Part shown: piece by piece, positions 23,881 through 32,472 of the stretch
Position numbering within the stretch: position 1 is the stretch's first letter
How the letters are laid out: the number at the start of each line of letters is the position of its first letter
Assembly: GCA_900757865.1 (NCBI GenBank)
Contig: CAAEPH010000049.1
Location: forward strand, 1-64,000
Direction of reading: 5' to 3'
Source of the DNA: an uncultured Sutterella sp.
Lineage (GTDB): Bacteria > Pseudomonadota > Gammaproteobacteria > Burkholderiales > Burkholderiaceae_F
Length of the DNA stretch: 64,000 bases
Position numbers and translations under genes: made by a program
Notes under the pieces: generated by a model
The model's input: only the letters and a program-made list of their open reading frames with translations
Databases searched by the model: none
What the model was told of the DNA's origin: nothing

Positions 23881-25740
23881 ATGCTCGCTCATTACACACA
23901 CCAGCTTCTTCTGTTTTTTAAGCGAGTCGGTTTTCTCAGTCTTTTTCTGGCCCACGTGCTAGAACTGTCGGCTATCCTCATGCCCCTCACAGCACAGGCA
24001 CAGCCAACGAATGACTCCACATTTTCTATTACAACAGTTCGATTAGGCTATACCACGTCACTGGAGCCACATTATTACATCAACGTTGTCGTTCCGCTTT
24101 TGGAGCAGATCAAGCAACAGCTTCCTAATCAAACCATTCAGAGTCAAGAGATCACGTTTGAGCAATTAAACTCGTCTTTAGATAACGACTTCGACTTTCT
24201 CTTACTTTCTGGAGCAGAGGCACAAATGCTTTCTCCGACTCCACTCTCGCTAGCGACCTTGCAGCTTGACCAATATCACGATCTCAATCATGCTATTGGG
24301 TCCGTGTTCATGGTTAAAGCCAATTCGCCTATCCATAGTTTTTCCGACATGAAAGGAAAAACGGTCGTTGCCACAGACGAACATTCTTTTGAAGGCTGGC
24401 TCATCGCTTTAAATGAGCTCATCAAGTCGGGGATCGATCCTCAGCACTTTTTCTCTAGCACACACTTCACGCACTGGCAGTTTCCTGATGTTCTCACGCT
24501 AGTCCAATCCGGCGTGAAGGATGTGGGCGTGCTCTCCACATGTTCACTTGAGCGCGCCATGGCCCAAGGAGCCATCACCAAAGAGGACTTTCGTATCATC
24601 GCTGAAAAAAACCTTACATCTGGCGAAGTCTGTCGACGAAGCACTGAACTCTATCCAGGATTACAACTTCTGGCCTTGAGCCACGTCCCGCCGTCATTAG
24701 TCAAAGACGTATTGATTGCCGCACTCACGTTACCTAAAAGTCCTGAAGGCACGCAGTGGCTACCCAACAATGACAACTCCCGGTTGGACCAACTTCTCGA
24801 AAATCTTAAAATTGGTCCCTATGCCTATCTCAACGAGTTTACGCCTCGTGCTTTATGGGCACGATACAAAGTTTGGATATTAGCCTTACTAGGGGCACTT
24901 TTTGTCTTTATTTTGGACTTTATACGCATCAAATACATTGTGAAACGACGCACCGCGCAATTAGCTCGCGAAACCGAAATCAAGGTACAAACACAAAAAG
25001 ACCTTGATGCCAGTCGACGCCGTTTGGACTTGCTTGAACGTGCTAGTGTTGTTTCACAAATGAGCGCCATGATTGCCCACGACCTAAAACAACCGCTTAC
25101 GATCATGGTGAACTATCTCAACGGGATGAAAGTCCTTCTCAAACAGAAGCGCTATCAAGAAGCCATCTTTCAGGAGGCTGTCGAGCACGTCAGTCACGAA
25201 GCTTATCGGTTAACCACCATCATTAACCATGTTCGCGAAGTCAATCAGCAACGCTGGGCCGAAAAACGTGAGCTTAGCGTCTCAGAGTTACTCAAACACG
25301 TCAAAGAGACTGCACAGCTCGATGACATTTCGTTTGACATTCCCCATAATTTGTGGGTTTTAGGTAATTCGCTTGAACTCGAACTCGTCATCATTAACCT
25401 GATTCGAAACGCTCGTGCAGCCAGTCGTTCCCCGGGAGGGGGAGGACAGGTTTGGGTACGTGCCTTTCGACAGGAAGCCAGCGCTACAATGGGTGCAACC
25501 GTTCATATTTGTGTAGAAGATAATGGACCAACAATCACCGATGAAGTCTTTCATTCACTTGGCCATCTCACCAAGAGCTCCAAAGCGGACGGTATGGGTT
25601 ACGGTCTGGTTATCGCAAACTCTATCGTGGAAGCTCATCAAGGACATCTCCTCTTTGAGCGTTGCGAAACCCAGGGACTCTCTGCGAGCTTGGTCTTGCC
25701 CGCTCTGCCCGAGCCTACAAAGGATTTAACACGACAATGA
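23881..25740 (+). CDS. TtrS-like sensor histidine kinase with PhnD-type sensor domain
   Basis: About 619 residues from the ATG at 23881, which gives a clean signal sequence ending TAQAQ; a GTG at 23791 is the alternative, and neither has a strong Shine-Dalgarno. The periplasmic region (about 45-330) is of the phosphonate-binding PhnD type (VRLGYTTSLEPHYY, SFSDMKGKTVVATDEHSFEGW), as in the tetrathionate sensor TtrS. One helix (VWILALLGALFVFILDF) leads to HisKA (MIAHDLKQPLTIMVNYLNGM) and HATPase (NLIRNARAAS, VEDNGPTI, GMGYGLVIANSIVEAHQG). The stop overlaps the start of its regulator. Its position before three flavin reductases suggests it senses their substrate or a related electron acceptor. 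Confidence 0.82.
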   Translation: MLAHYTHQLLLFFKRVGFLSLFLAHVLELSAILMPLTAQAQPTNDSTFSITTVRLGYTTSLEPHYYINVVVPLLEQIKQQLPNQTIQSQEITFEQLNSSLDNDFDFLLLSGAEAQMLSPTPLSLATLQLDQYHDLNHAIGSVFMVKANSPIHSFSDMKGKTVVATDEHSFEGWLIALNELIKSGIDPQHFFSSTHFTHWQFPDVLTLVQSGVKDVGVLSTCSLERAMAQGAITKEDFRIIAEKNLTSGEVCRRSTELYPGLQLLALSHVPPSLVKDVLIAALTLPKSPEGTQWLPNNDNSRLDQLLENLKIGPYAYLNEFTPRALWARYKVWILALLGALFVFILDFIRIKYIVKRRTAQLARETEIKVQTQKDLDASRRRLDLLERASVVSQMSAMIAHDLKQPLTIMVNYLNGMKVLLKQKRYQEAIFQEAVEHVSHEAYRLTTIINHVREVNQQRWAEKRELSVSELLKHVKETAQLDDISFDIPHNLWVLGNSLELELVIINLIRNARAASRSPGGGGQVWVRAFRQEASATMGATVHICVEDNGPTITDEVFHSLGHLTKSSKADGMGYGLVIANSIVEAHQGHLLFERCETQGLSASLVLPALPEPTKDLTRQ

Positions 25741-26360
25741 CTTCAGCACTGATTCGGATAGTCGATGACGACCCACAAGTCGCTGCATCGTTACGTTTTT
25801 TCCTCGAAGTTTCTGGCTTCACTGTGCTTGCTTACCCGAGTGCAGAAGATTTTTTGCGTTATGATAATCTTCAACAATGGGGAGCCTTATTGCTTGATGT
25901 GCGTATGCCTACGATGAGTGGGTTAGAGCTACAAAATCAACTTCTAGCTCAACGTGCCTTGTTACCCATCGTTTTCTTATCGGCCCATGCCGATGTGAGC
26001 ATGGCTGTGGAAGCTGTTCGTAAAGGTGCATCGGGTTTTGTGGAAAAGCCGCCCCAGTCAGAGATACTCTTGGACGAGCTGACTAAAGCGGTCCAATTGC
26101 ACGAAAAACGCCTTAAATTGAGCCATGAGCTAGAAAGTATCAATCAGCAGTTAGCCCTACTGACGCCTGCGGAAAAAGAGACTGCTCAATTGATTGCTAA
26201 AGGCTTGAGTAACAATGAAATTGCTGCGATTTTATCGCTTTCAGAAAATACCATACGGCGACGTCGAACGGATATAGCTTCTAAACTGGACGCTCATAAT
26301 GCAGTCGAAGTCAGTGACCTTTTTCGATGGAAAGAGCAACTTGAAGCACAGCTCCTATAA
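25737..26360 (+). CDS. TtrR/FixJ-type response regulator partner of the PhnD-domain kinase
   Basis: 207 residues from the ATG at 25737, which overlaps the kinase stop (ATGA), showing translational coupling. The receiver has DDDPQV, phosphoacceptor Asp in LLLDVRMP, FLSAHAD and VEKPPQ. A LuxR-type helix-turn-helix follows (LTPAEKETAQLIAKGLSNNE, SENTIRRRRTDIASKL). It probably activates the flavoprotein gene 20 bases downstream and perhaps the next two. It closely resembles the orphan regulator at 15954. Confidence 0.88.
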   Translation: MTSALIRIVDDDPQVAASLRFFLEVSGFTVLAYPSAEDFLRYDNLQQWGALLLDVRMPTMSGLELQNQLLAQRALLPIVFLSAHADVSMAVEAVRKGASGFVEKPPQSEILLDELTKAVQLHEKRLKLSHELESINQQLALLTPAEKETAQLIAKGLSNNEIAAILSLSENTIRRRRTDIASKLDAHNAVEVSDLFRWKEQLEAQLL

Positions 26361-26379
26361 AAGAAGAGGACTTCGCCTT

Positions 26380-27834
26380 ATGAAATCCTGGCTTTATTCT
26401 GTCCTGGTTATCACTCTTGTGTCAGTGTTCCCGAACTCGGGACAAACAGCCGATAACAGCCTAATCTCTCAAACAAGTCCACAGACTGACGTGGTCGTGG
26501 TTGGTGGCGGTGGTGCGGGTTTAGCAGCCGCCGTCACCGTTGCGCAAGCCGGCCTCAATGTCATCGTATTAGAAAAAATGCCGTCTATTGGTGGCAATAC
26601 ACTGAGAGCCAGTGGACTCTTTAATGCTGTGGATCCCACACACGAACCGACAACGAATCCAACGGACTCACGACAGCGTTACTTTGACCAAATCATGGCT
26701 TCTGGCGGTGGGCAAAGTAGCCCTAATGTCGTTCAAGCACTCGTGGACAATAGCTACCCAACCCTCAAATGGCTTGAAACGCTTGGCCTCAAATTTCGCC
26801 CAGAAACCCTCGCAACATGGGGTGCTCAATGGCCACGAGGCCACAAACCCTTGGAGCCACGAGGTCGAGGTTATATTCGCGTGCTCTCCACTGCACTATT
26901 AAGCTTAGGCGGGCAAATATGGACACGTTCACCAGTCGTGGGGCTTCTGACGGACAACCAGGCTCGCGTTGTTGGCGTGTCTTACCTCAGAGACGGTATG
27001 ACTACACCTCTACCTTTACTTGTGCGCTATGGCGTCATTTTAGCTTCAGGGGGCTTTGCGTCGAATGCTCAACTCATTCGTACCTACGCGCCTCAATGGG
27101 CCAATCTGCCCACTGACAATAACCCTGGAAATACTGGTGACCTTCTAGAGATTGCTAAAGCGGTAGGAGCCAAATTAGTTGGACTCAAAAACGTTCAAGT
27201 GGTTCCTGGAAGTCCTCCTGGAGAGCCCTTTCAGGTGCGTCTTGATTTAGATGCTGCTCGCTCCATATTGGTTGATCATTTAGGACAACGTTTTGTGGAC
27301 GAGGATGCGCCGCGCAACCAATTAGCCTCGGCAGTCGTTAAACGACTCCATGATGGCGTCTACACCATCACCAATCAGGCCACGATTGAAACCTATGACA
27401 TTGTGTCTCAACGCGACATATACAAAGGGCTTGAAAACGGTCTGGCCTTTAGAGAACTGACACTGCAAGCCCTAGCGAAAAGAATCAATGTCCCTGCAGA
27501 TACCCTTCAAAAAACGGTCGAAAATTTTAATCGATCCTCTCAAGATCGAACGGGAAAGTGTGCTCGAAACCATTGTGTTCCCCTCACCCATGGCCCCTTC
27601 TGGGCCTCCCCAATCTTCATGACCATTCATACGACGATGGGTGGTATTGCCATTAATGAAAAGGCCCAAGTGCTCAATGAAGACAATCAGCCCATTCCGG
27701 GACTTTTTGCTGCAGGAGAAGTCACGGGTAATGTTCATGGAGAAAATCGTATAGGCGGAAATGGGATCACCGATGCTATTACCTTCGGGCATCTAGCAGG
27801 TCAATATCTGTCACAACAAAAGCCATTGCCATAG
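26380..27834 (+). CDS. Exported fumarate-reductase-like flavoprotein (canonical active site)
   Basis: 484 residues from the ATG at 26380 (AGAGGA nine bases upstream). A Sec signal peptide (about 1-22) precedes the FAD-binding motif VVVGGGGAGLAAAVTVAQAG. The fumarate reductase/flavocytochrome c pattern is complete: GGNTLRASGLFNA; GQRFVDEDAPRNQLAS, where the Arg after AP aligns with the catalytic Arg402 of Shewanella Fcc3; HTTMGGIAIN with the substrate His; and HGENRIGGNGITDA with the carboxylate-binding Arg. There is no haem domain, so electrons must come from a separate cytochrome. It likely reduces fumarate or a related unsaturated carboxylate in the periplasm. Transcribed with the two-component genes. 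Confidence 0.85.
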   Translation: MKSWLYSVLVITLVSVFPNSGQTADNSLISQTSPQTDVVVVGGGGAGLAAAVTVAQAGLNVIVLEKMPSIGGNTLRASGLFNAVDPTHEPTTNPTDSRQRYFDQIMASGGGQSSPNVVQALVDNSYPTLKWLETLGLKFRPETLATWGAQWPRGHKPLEPRGRGYIRVLSTALLSLGGQIWTRSPVVGLLTDNQARVVGVSYLRDGMTTPLPLLVRYGVILASGGFASNAQLIRTYAPQWANLPTDNNPGNTGDLLEIAKAVGAKLVGLKNVQVVPGSPPGEPFQVRLDLDAARSILVDHLGQRFVDEDAPRNQLASAVVKRLHDGVYTITNQATIETYDIVSQRDIYKGLENGLAFRELTLQALAKRINVPADTLQKTVENFNRSSQDRTGKCARNHCVPLTHGPFWASPIFMTIHTTMGGIAINEKAQVLNEDNQPIPGLFAAGEVTGNVHGENRIGGNGITDAITFGHLAGQYLSQQKPLP

Positions 27835-27970
27835 AGCGTTAACACATTTCTTCGCCTGAGTCAAGATCCGTTTGTGTATGGTGAAGACCCTTTGATCACA
27901 TTACGCTTATATCCATGTTTTAAGAGCCTTTCCTTTGCTCTTAACGCTGTTTCATTAGGAGACCATCAAC

Positions 27971-29440
27971 ATGGATAATTCTCGTCGTAATTTGTTTAAA
28001 ACCGCTGCTGTTGGTGCGGTGGGTATGGCTACTTCAATGAGCGCAGTTAATGCGGCCCAGCCCTCAAAAAAAGCCTCTTATGATTTGATCGTTTTGGGTG
28101 CTGGTTGCGGCGGTCTCGTGTGCAGTGTTCGTGCCGCTCAAAATGGTCTTAAAGTGTTGCTCCTGGAAAAAATGCCCATTCCTTTTGGCAATACGATCTA
28201 CGCTGCTGGGTTTATGTTAGGTGTCGGCACCTCATTCCAGAAAGGAAAAGACTTGCCACCTGACTCTGTGGATGCTTTCTACGAAGACATGATGAAGGTC
28301 TCTCAGCAAAAAGCCGATCCCAAGTTAACACGAAAAGTTGCTGAAGAATGTACACAGACACTGGAATGGTTACACGACTTCTGCGGTATTAATTTCTCAG
28401 CGGGCTCTAAACTGGTCTGGCCGATGCTCTCGCGCGCTCACTTGGTACAAGGCGAAGTGAAACCCGGTGGCGGGCAATTGGCCAAAACGCTTGTTGAAAA
28501 GGCCAAAAGTCTGGGTGTGGATGTTCGCTTTAACACCAAAGCTGTCGAACTGCTCAGTGATGCTAAAACGGGTGCGGTTTGCGGTGTCAAGGCAAAAACC
28601 AAGGAAGGCTTGGTCGACTTCTATTCTCAATATGGCGTGGTGCTGGCTACGGGTGGTTTCTCTGCTAACCAACAATTAGTGACGGGTTATATTGGATCCG
28701 CTGGAGCAAAAATGCCGATTCGCGGGTCCAAATACACCACTGGTGAAAACCTCCTGCTCACACAACCCTTCTTCGCAAAGATGGTTAACGTCGACCAATA
28801 TCATTGTGGTCCTATCTATGGGCCCACTGGAGCGAATCCGCTCAACATTGTGAACAACGGTATTTGCGTGACCCGCACAGGCGAACGTCTCACCGACGAA
28901 GGACAAACCTATGTCCAAATTGCCCGTGACGTTGCAGCCATGACAAAAGACAATTGGGCTTTCATGGTCGTTGATCAAACAGGACACGACATCCCTATTC
29001 TTAAAAACGATTGGGACTCTTACGCCCGAACAAAAACCACCATTTTCACTGGCAATACCATCGAAGAGGCTGCTCAAAAGGCGGGTATTGATCCCACAGC
29101 ACTCAAAGCAACGATCGAAGGCTATAACAAAGCCATCCGAAACGGTAAACCCGATAGCTTAAGCCCTGTGAATACACTTAAAAAAGCGCCTCTTATCGAA
29201 AAAGCACCGTTTTATATCGTGCCCTTCCAGGGTGGAATGACCGCCACATTTGGTGGCCCCTTGATCAACACGCACGCTCAAGTGCTTGATACGGAAAACA
29301 AACCTATTGAAGGCTTGTTCGCGGTCGGTAACGCTTCTGGCGGGCTCTTCTACGATAACTACATTGGCGGTGCACAGCTCACTAGTGCCGCGGTCTTCGG
29401 TATCGAAGTTGCAAACTTCGTCAAAGCGAAGAAAGCGTAA
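27971..29440 (+). CDS. Tat-exported flavin reductase with altered active site (copy 1)
   Basis: 489 residues. A Tat signal (SRRNLFK, about 4-10, then a hydrophobic Ala/Gly stretch ending NAA) precedes the FAD motif LIVLGAGCGGLVCSVRAAQ. The fold is that of fumarate reductase flavoproteins, but key residues differ. GERLTDEGQTYVQIA has Tyr where fumarate reductases have the catalytic Arg. TATFGGPLIN lacks the substrate His. YDNYIGGAQL has Tyr where the carboxylate-binding Arg should be. The substrate is therefore probably not a dicarboxylate. GGAG lies upstream. It shares a bidirectional terminator with a convergent paralogue (29526-31010) that has the same substitutions. Confidence 0.82.
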   Translation: MDNSRRNLFKTAAVGAVGMATSMSAVNAAQPSKKASYDLIVLGAGCGGLVCSVRAAQNGLKVLLLEKMPIPFGNTIYAAGFMLGVGTSFQKGKDLPPDSVDAFYEDMMKVSQQKADPKLTRKVAEECTQTLEWLHDFCGINFSAGSKLVWPMLSRAHLVQGEVKPGGGQLAKTLVEKAKSLGVDVRFNTKAVELLSDAKTGAVCGVKAKTKEGLVDFYSQYGVVLATGGFSANQQLVTGYIGSAGAKMPIRGSKYTTGENLLLTQPFFAKMVNVDQYHCGPIYGPTGANPLNIVNNGICVTRTGERLTDEGQTYVQIARDVAAMTKDNWAFMVVDQTGHDIPILKNDWDSYARTKTTIFTGNTIEEAAQKAGIDPTALKATIEGYNKAIRNGKPDSLSPVNTLKKAPLIEKAPFYIVPFQGGMTATFGGPLINTHAQVLDTENKPIEGLFAVGNASGGLFYDNYIGGAQLTSAAVFGIEVANFVKAKKA

Positions 29441-29470
29441 TCGAACACTTCTGTTCGAACATCATGACTA

Positions 29471-29506
29471 AAAAAACGCCTGACTTTTTTAAAGCAGGCG
29501 TTTTTT
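29471..29506. terminator. Bidirectional terminator between convergent flavoprotein genes
   Basis: A perfect 12-bp stem, AAAAAACGCCTG/CAGGCGTTTTTT (29471-29482 and 29495-29506), with A- and T-runs that serve both strands. Confidence 0.9.
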
Positions 29507-29525
29507 GCCACTGTACAGAAATCAA

Positions 29526-31010
29526 CTAGCTCATGGTTTTTGCTCGAGCAGCAGCTTGTCGGCCCGCTTCACGTCCATATACCAAGCAAGCACCCAATTG
29601 CGAACCCACGATGTAGTTGTCATAGAACAAACCACCCGCCGCATTACCTGCAGCGTAGAGTCCTGGGATAGCTTTATTTTCGGTGTTAATCACCTCTGCC
29701 TTGGTATTAATCTTCGGACCGCCAAATGTTGCCGTCATTCCGCCCTGGAACGGAATGATAAGGAAGGGGCCTTGATCCACCAGTGGAGCATTCTCGAGCG
29801 TGTTGGGTGGCACCAACGATGCGGCTTTGCCTGCCTTCACGGCCTTGTTGTATTCTTGAACGGTTTTTTCAACCTGCTTTTCGGGGAGCCCCGCTAAACG
29901 TGCAGCTTCTACCAAAGTATTAGCCTGAAACAGTGGTGCTTTGGCACGTTGATAGCGATCCAAGCGGTCCTGCACGGTGTCCACATTGAGTGACTTGCCA
30001 TCCATCACAATGTAGGCCCAATTCTCTGGCACCAGCTTAGGCAAGGCTTTCGCTACGCGCACATAAGTGTTCACTTCGTCAATAAAGCGCGTGCCGTCTT
30101 TTTTGATCAGGATGCCGTAATTCACCAAAATCGACGGATTCGCCCCCGTTGGCCCGTGAATCGGACCACCGTGGAACTGATCAAGGTTTACGAACTTCGG
30201 GAAGAACGGTGCGCTCAATTGAATGTTTTCACCTGTGCAAAAATGACTGCCACGAATCGGCATAAGAGCCACACCACCACCCATGTATTTCGTCACCATC
30301 TCTTGGTTAGCATGAAAACCTCCCGAGCAGATAATCACTCCACCCTTGGCGTAAAAGTCGATCACTTCGTCATTGCACAATGCACGCACACCTAAGCAAT
30401 GAAGGCGTTTGTCGCGAAGCAATTCAATCGCTTTCGTGTTCGTGAAGATCTCAACACCAAGGGCTTTAGCCCGCTCTGTTAACTGCTTAAGAAGCTGCGC
30501 TCCACCGGGTTTGAGTTCGCCCGTGACAACGTGTACGCGATATAAGGCCGGCCACGCTTCTTTGTGCACTGGACGGAATTTCACACCGCATTCCTCACGC
30601 AACCAATCGATTTGCTTTCCCACCTCTTCTGCGTATTTCCGAGTGAGTTTTGGATCGCCACGGCCCATGGAAACTTTCATCATGTCGTTATAGAACGTCT
30701 CCACGTCTTCCGAAATCCCCTGCTCCTTCCAAACGCTGCTGTTAGACGCATTGATCATGCCACCCGCATAGATGGTGTTACCAAATGATGTGGGCATTTT
30801 CTCCAGTACAGCCACTTTGGCTCCTTGGTTCGTGGCTTCGATAGCCGCCGTGAGACCCGCGCAACCTGCGCCAATAATGACCACATCAAATTGCGCATTT
30901 TTCATGACAACCTCAGCGGACTCTTTGGCGGAAGCCATGCTAGCCAATGTGCCGGCCATGGTGCCCACTAAACCCGTTTTGATCAGTCCTCGACGTGAAA
31001 ACGTAGACAT
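29526..31010 (-). CDS. Tat-exported flavin reductase with altered active site (copy 2)
   Basis: 494 residues from the ATG at 31010 (AGGAG seven bases upstream; the frame extends 13 codons further). Tat signal SRRGLIK followed by a hydrophobic segment ending ASA, then VVIIGAGCAGLTAAIEATNQG. It is clearly paralogous to the convergent gene at 27971: NTIYAGGMINAS, DPKLTRKYAEEV, MTATFGGPKIN and FYDNYIVGSQL. TRFIDEVNTYVRVA again has Tyr at the catalytic Arg position. No haem domain is present. The divergent LysR gene at 31183 is its likely regulator. The substrate is unknown. Confidence 0.82.
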   Translation of the reverse strand: MSTFSRRGLIKTGLVGTMAGTLASMASAKESAEVVMKNAQFDVVIIGAGCAGLTAAIEATNQGAKVAVLEKMPTSFGNTIYAGGMINASNSSVWKEQGISEDVETFYNDMMKVSMGRGDPKLTRKYAEEVGKQIDWLREECGVKFRPVHKEAWPALYRVHVVTGELKPGGAQLLKQLTERAKALGVEIFTNTKAIELLRDKRLHCLGVRALCNDEVIDFYAKGGVIICSGGFHANQEMVTKYMGGGVALMPIRGSHFCTGENIQLSAPFFPKFVNLDQFHGGPIHGPTGANPSILVNYGILIKKDGTRFIDEVNTYVRVAKALPKLVPENWAYIVMDGKSLNVDTVQDRLDRYQRAKAPLFQANTLVEAARLAGLPEKQVEKTVQEYNKAVKAGKAASLVPPNTLENAPLVDQGPFLIIPFQGGMTATFGGPKINTKAEVINTENKAIPGLYAAGNAAGGLFYDNYIVGSQLGACLVYGREAGRQAAARAKTMS

Positions 31011-31182
31011 AGCTCTTCTCCTAGTTATCAACCGTTTATTCCTACACATGTCGTGTCGTGACGGCCTTAACGGTCAACCGTCAGTGGGCTCATTATTCCT
31101 TCACAAGTGCAAAATTCGCAATTTCTTTGATAAAATTCGAATATTCTTTTGCGTTTATTGCAAACTCTGTCGTTCTTGTCCC

Positions 31183-32142
31183 ATGACTGCCACGTATCAA
31201 GATCTTTTGCTACCCAATGTGAAGACCTTTCTTTTGTTTTGTTTAACCAAAAACATTCAAGCAACGGCTACGCAACTTCACCTGTCTGTTTCAGCAGTGT
31301 CCCGACATCTCGCACAACTTGAAAAGGTGCTGGGTCTCGACCTGGTGGACCGATCTCGCTATCCCATTGTCCCCACAGCGGAGGGACTCAGCCTTGCACG
31401 GCATTTAACAACTCAAGGTCTTACGCTTTCAACTGTTCTACAAAATTTGCAGCTCACACCACACCACTATCCGATAGTGCGAATCGGCATCTTGCGAACG
31501 CTGACCAAGTATCTGGGTACAGAGTTTGTTGTGCGAATGAAACCCGCTGTTGGTCGACTTTTCTGTCTAACTGGCTCATCAGACGCACTCTTTCACAAAT
31601 TGCAATCCGGTGAAATTGATGTCATGATCGCTTCTCGTGGCTACGAGGATGTTCCAGACTTGGTGCGGCAACCGCTCTTTGAAGAGGAGCATCTCTTGGT
31701 GCTTCCTGAAAAACTGGCTAAAACACGATCGAATTGGCAGTGGCTAGATTTGCAGTTTATTGGCCTTCCGTACATTAAGAACTATCATTTGAGTGGTGGT
31801 AGCAAAACCGCCAATTTTCTCCACTCTCTGGGGCTAAATTTTCCAGAAACATTGGAAGTTGAAGGCACGGGGCTCATTTTGTCACTTATTCAGCGCCAAA
31901 TTGGGTGGGGAATTGTACGCTCTAGTGCACTACTGGGCTTTGATGAGTATTTGGACAACCTCGCCCTTCTCCCTCTGCCACCCCCTGGGCTAAAAGTCAC
32001 GTTCCAACTCATTGATCGAGGAGGCATTTCCTCAGCGTTACGCCAAGATTTGGTTTCCTTGTTCACCGAATTGTTTCGAGATATCACCCCTCGGCTCCGA
32101 GAACTCGCACCATGGACTGCAGCACGGACATTGGCTGAATGA
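31183..32142 (+). CDS. LysR-family transcriptional regulator
   Basis: 319 residues from the ATG at 31183; the frame extends far upstream into the divergent gene and that part is not protein-like. An N-terminal winged helix-turn-helix (VKTFLLFCLTKNIQATATQLHLSVSAVSRHL split over about 14-44) is followed by a LysR effector-binding domain. There is no clear Shine-Dalgarno. The 172-base gap to the divergent flavin reductase gene is the likely control site. The effector could be the reductase substrate, by analogy with LysR/flavin reductase pairs. Confidence 0.85.
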   Translation: MTATYQDLLLPNVKTFLLFCLTKNIQATATQLHLSVSAVSRHLAQLEKVLGLDLVDRSRYPIVPTAEGLSLARHLTTQGLTLSTVLQNLQLTPHHYPIVRIGILRTLTKYLGTEFVVRMKPAVGRLFCLTGSSDALFHKLQSGEIDVMIASRGYEDVPDLVRQPLFEEEHLLVLPEKLAKTRSNWQWLDLQFIGLPYIKNYHLSGGSKTANFLHSLGLNFPETLEVEGTGLILSLIQRQIGWGIVRSSALLGFDEYLDNLALLPLPPPGLKVTFQLIDRGGISSALRQDLVSLFTELFRDITPRLRELAPWTAARTLAE

Positions 32143-32146
32143 GTTG

Positions 32147-32184
32147 CTAAAAAAGCGGCCCACACCGAGCGATGTGAGCCGCTT
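32147..32184 (-). terminator. Terminator of the candidate structured RNA
   Basis: Minus strand AAGCGGC...GCCGCTT with an inner CACA/TGTG stem, followed by TTTTTT. It lies only five bases past the LysR stop on the other strand. Confidence 0.8.
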
Positions 32185-32460
32185 CCCAACCATGCAGATT
32201 CCAGAGGACCAGTCCGGAATCAGGATTCTGCTGGAACAAAGACCATAAGTCCAGCAGAGACTGAAAGGCTCAGGCTTAACCCGAACAGTGACCAGCTGTG
32301 TAGACCTTTCAGTATTGCATCGTCAACCGACCAAAGTTACGATGCGCTAGATATACCAAGAGGAGAGAAATTTTGGTATATCCATTAACGGTGTAGCAAG
32401 GAGATAGCCACACCATTAAAGCCTTCCAGAAGGGATTCACCAAAACCTAGCTGGAAGACG
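32147..32460 (-). ncRNA. Candidate novel structured RNA of eight consecutive hairpins
   Basis: About 310 bases with no protein frame. Reading leftward on the minus strand, eight stems follow one another: 32423-32429/32451-32457, 32385-32394/32410-32419 (one mismatch), 32350-32359/32373-32382 (10 bp), 32317-32323/32339-32345, 32261-32268/32305-32312, 32227-32235/32250-32258 (9 bp), 32197-32202/32216-32221, and a terminator stem 32153-32159/32178-32184 followed by TTTTTT. The terminator T-tract exists only on this strand and sets the direction. A -10 box TATACT (32467-32472) fits a start near 32460; the -35 is weak. UGGUC occurs in four hairpins in a row. It does not match tmRNA, RNase P, 6S or SRP RNA by eye. 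Confidence 0.7.
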
Positions 32461-32472
32461 AAGCCAAGTATA

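Noticed and set aside
32147..32460. Known housekeeping RNAs (tmRNA, RNase P, 6S, SRP) for the hairpin region
   Set aside because: The universal motifs of these RNAs, such as the RNase P GAGGAAAGUC core or the tmRNA tRNA-like ends, are not present.
32147..32460. CRISPR array for the chain of repeated hairpins
   Set aside because: The stems differ in sequence and there is no constant repeat and spacer length; no cas genes are near.
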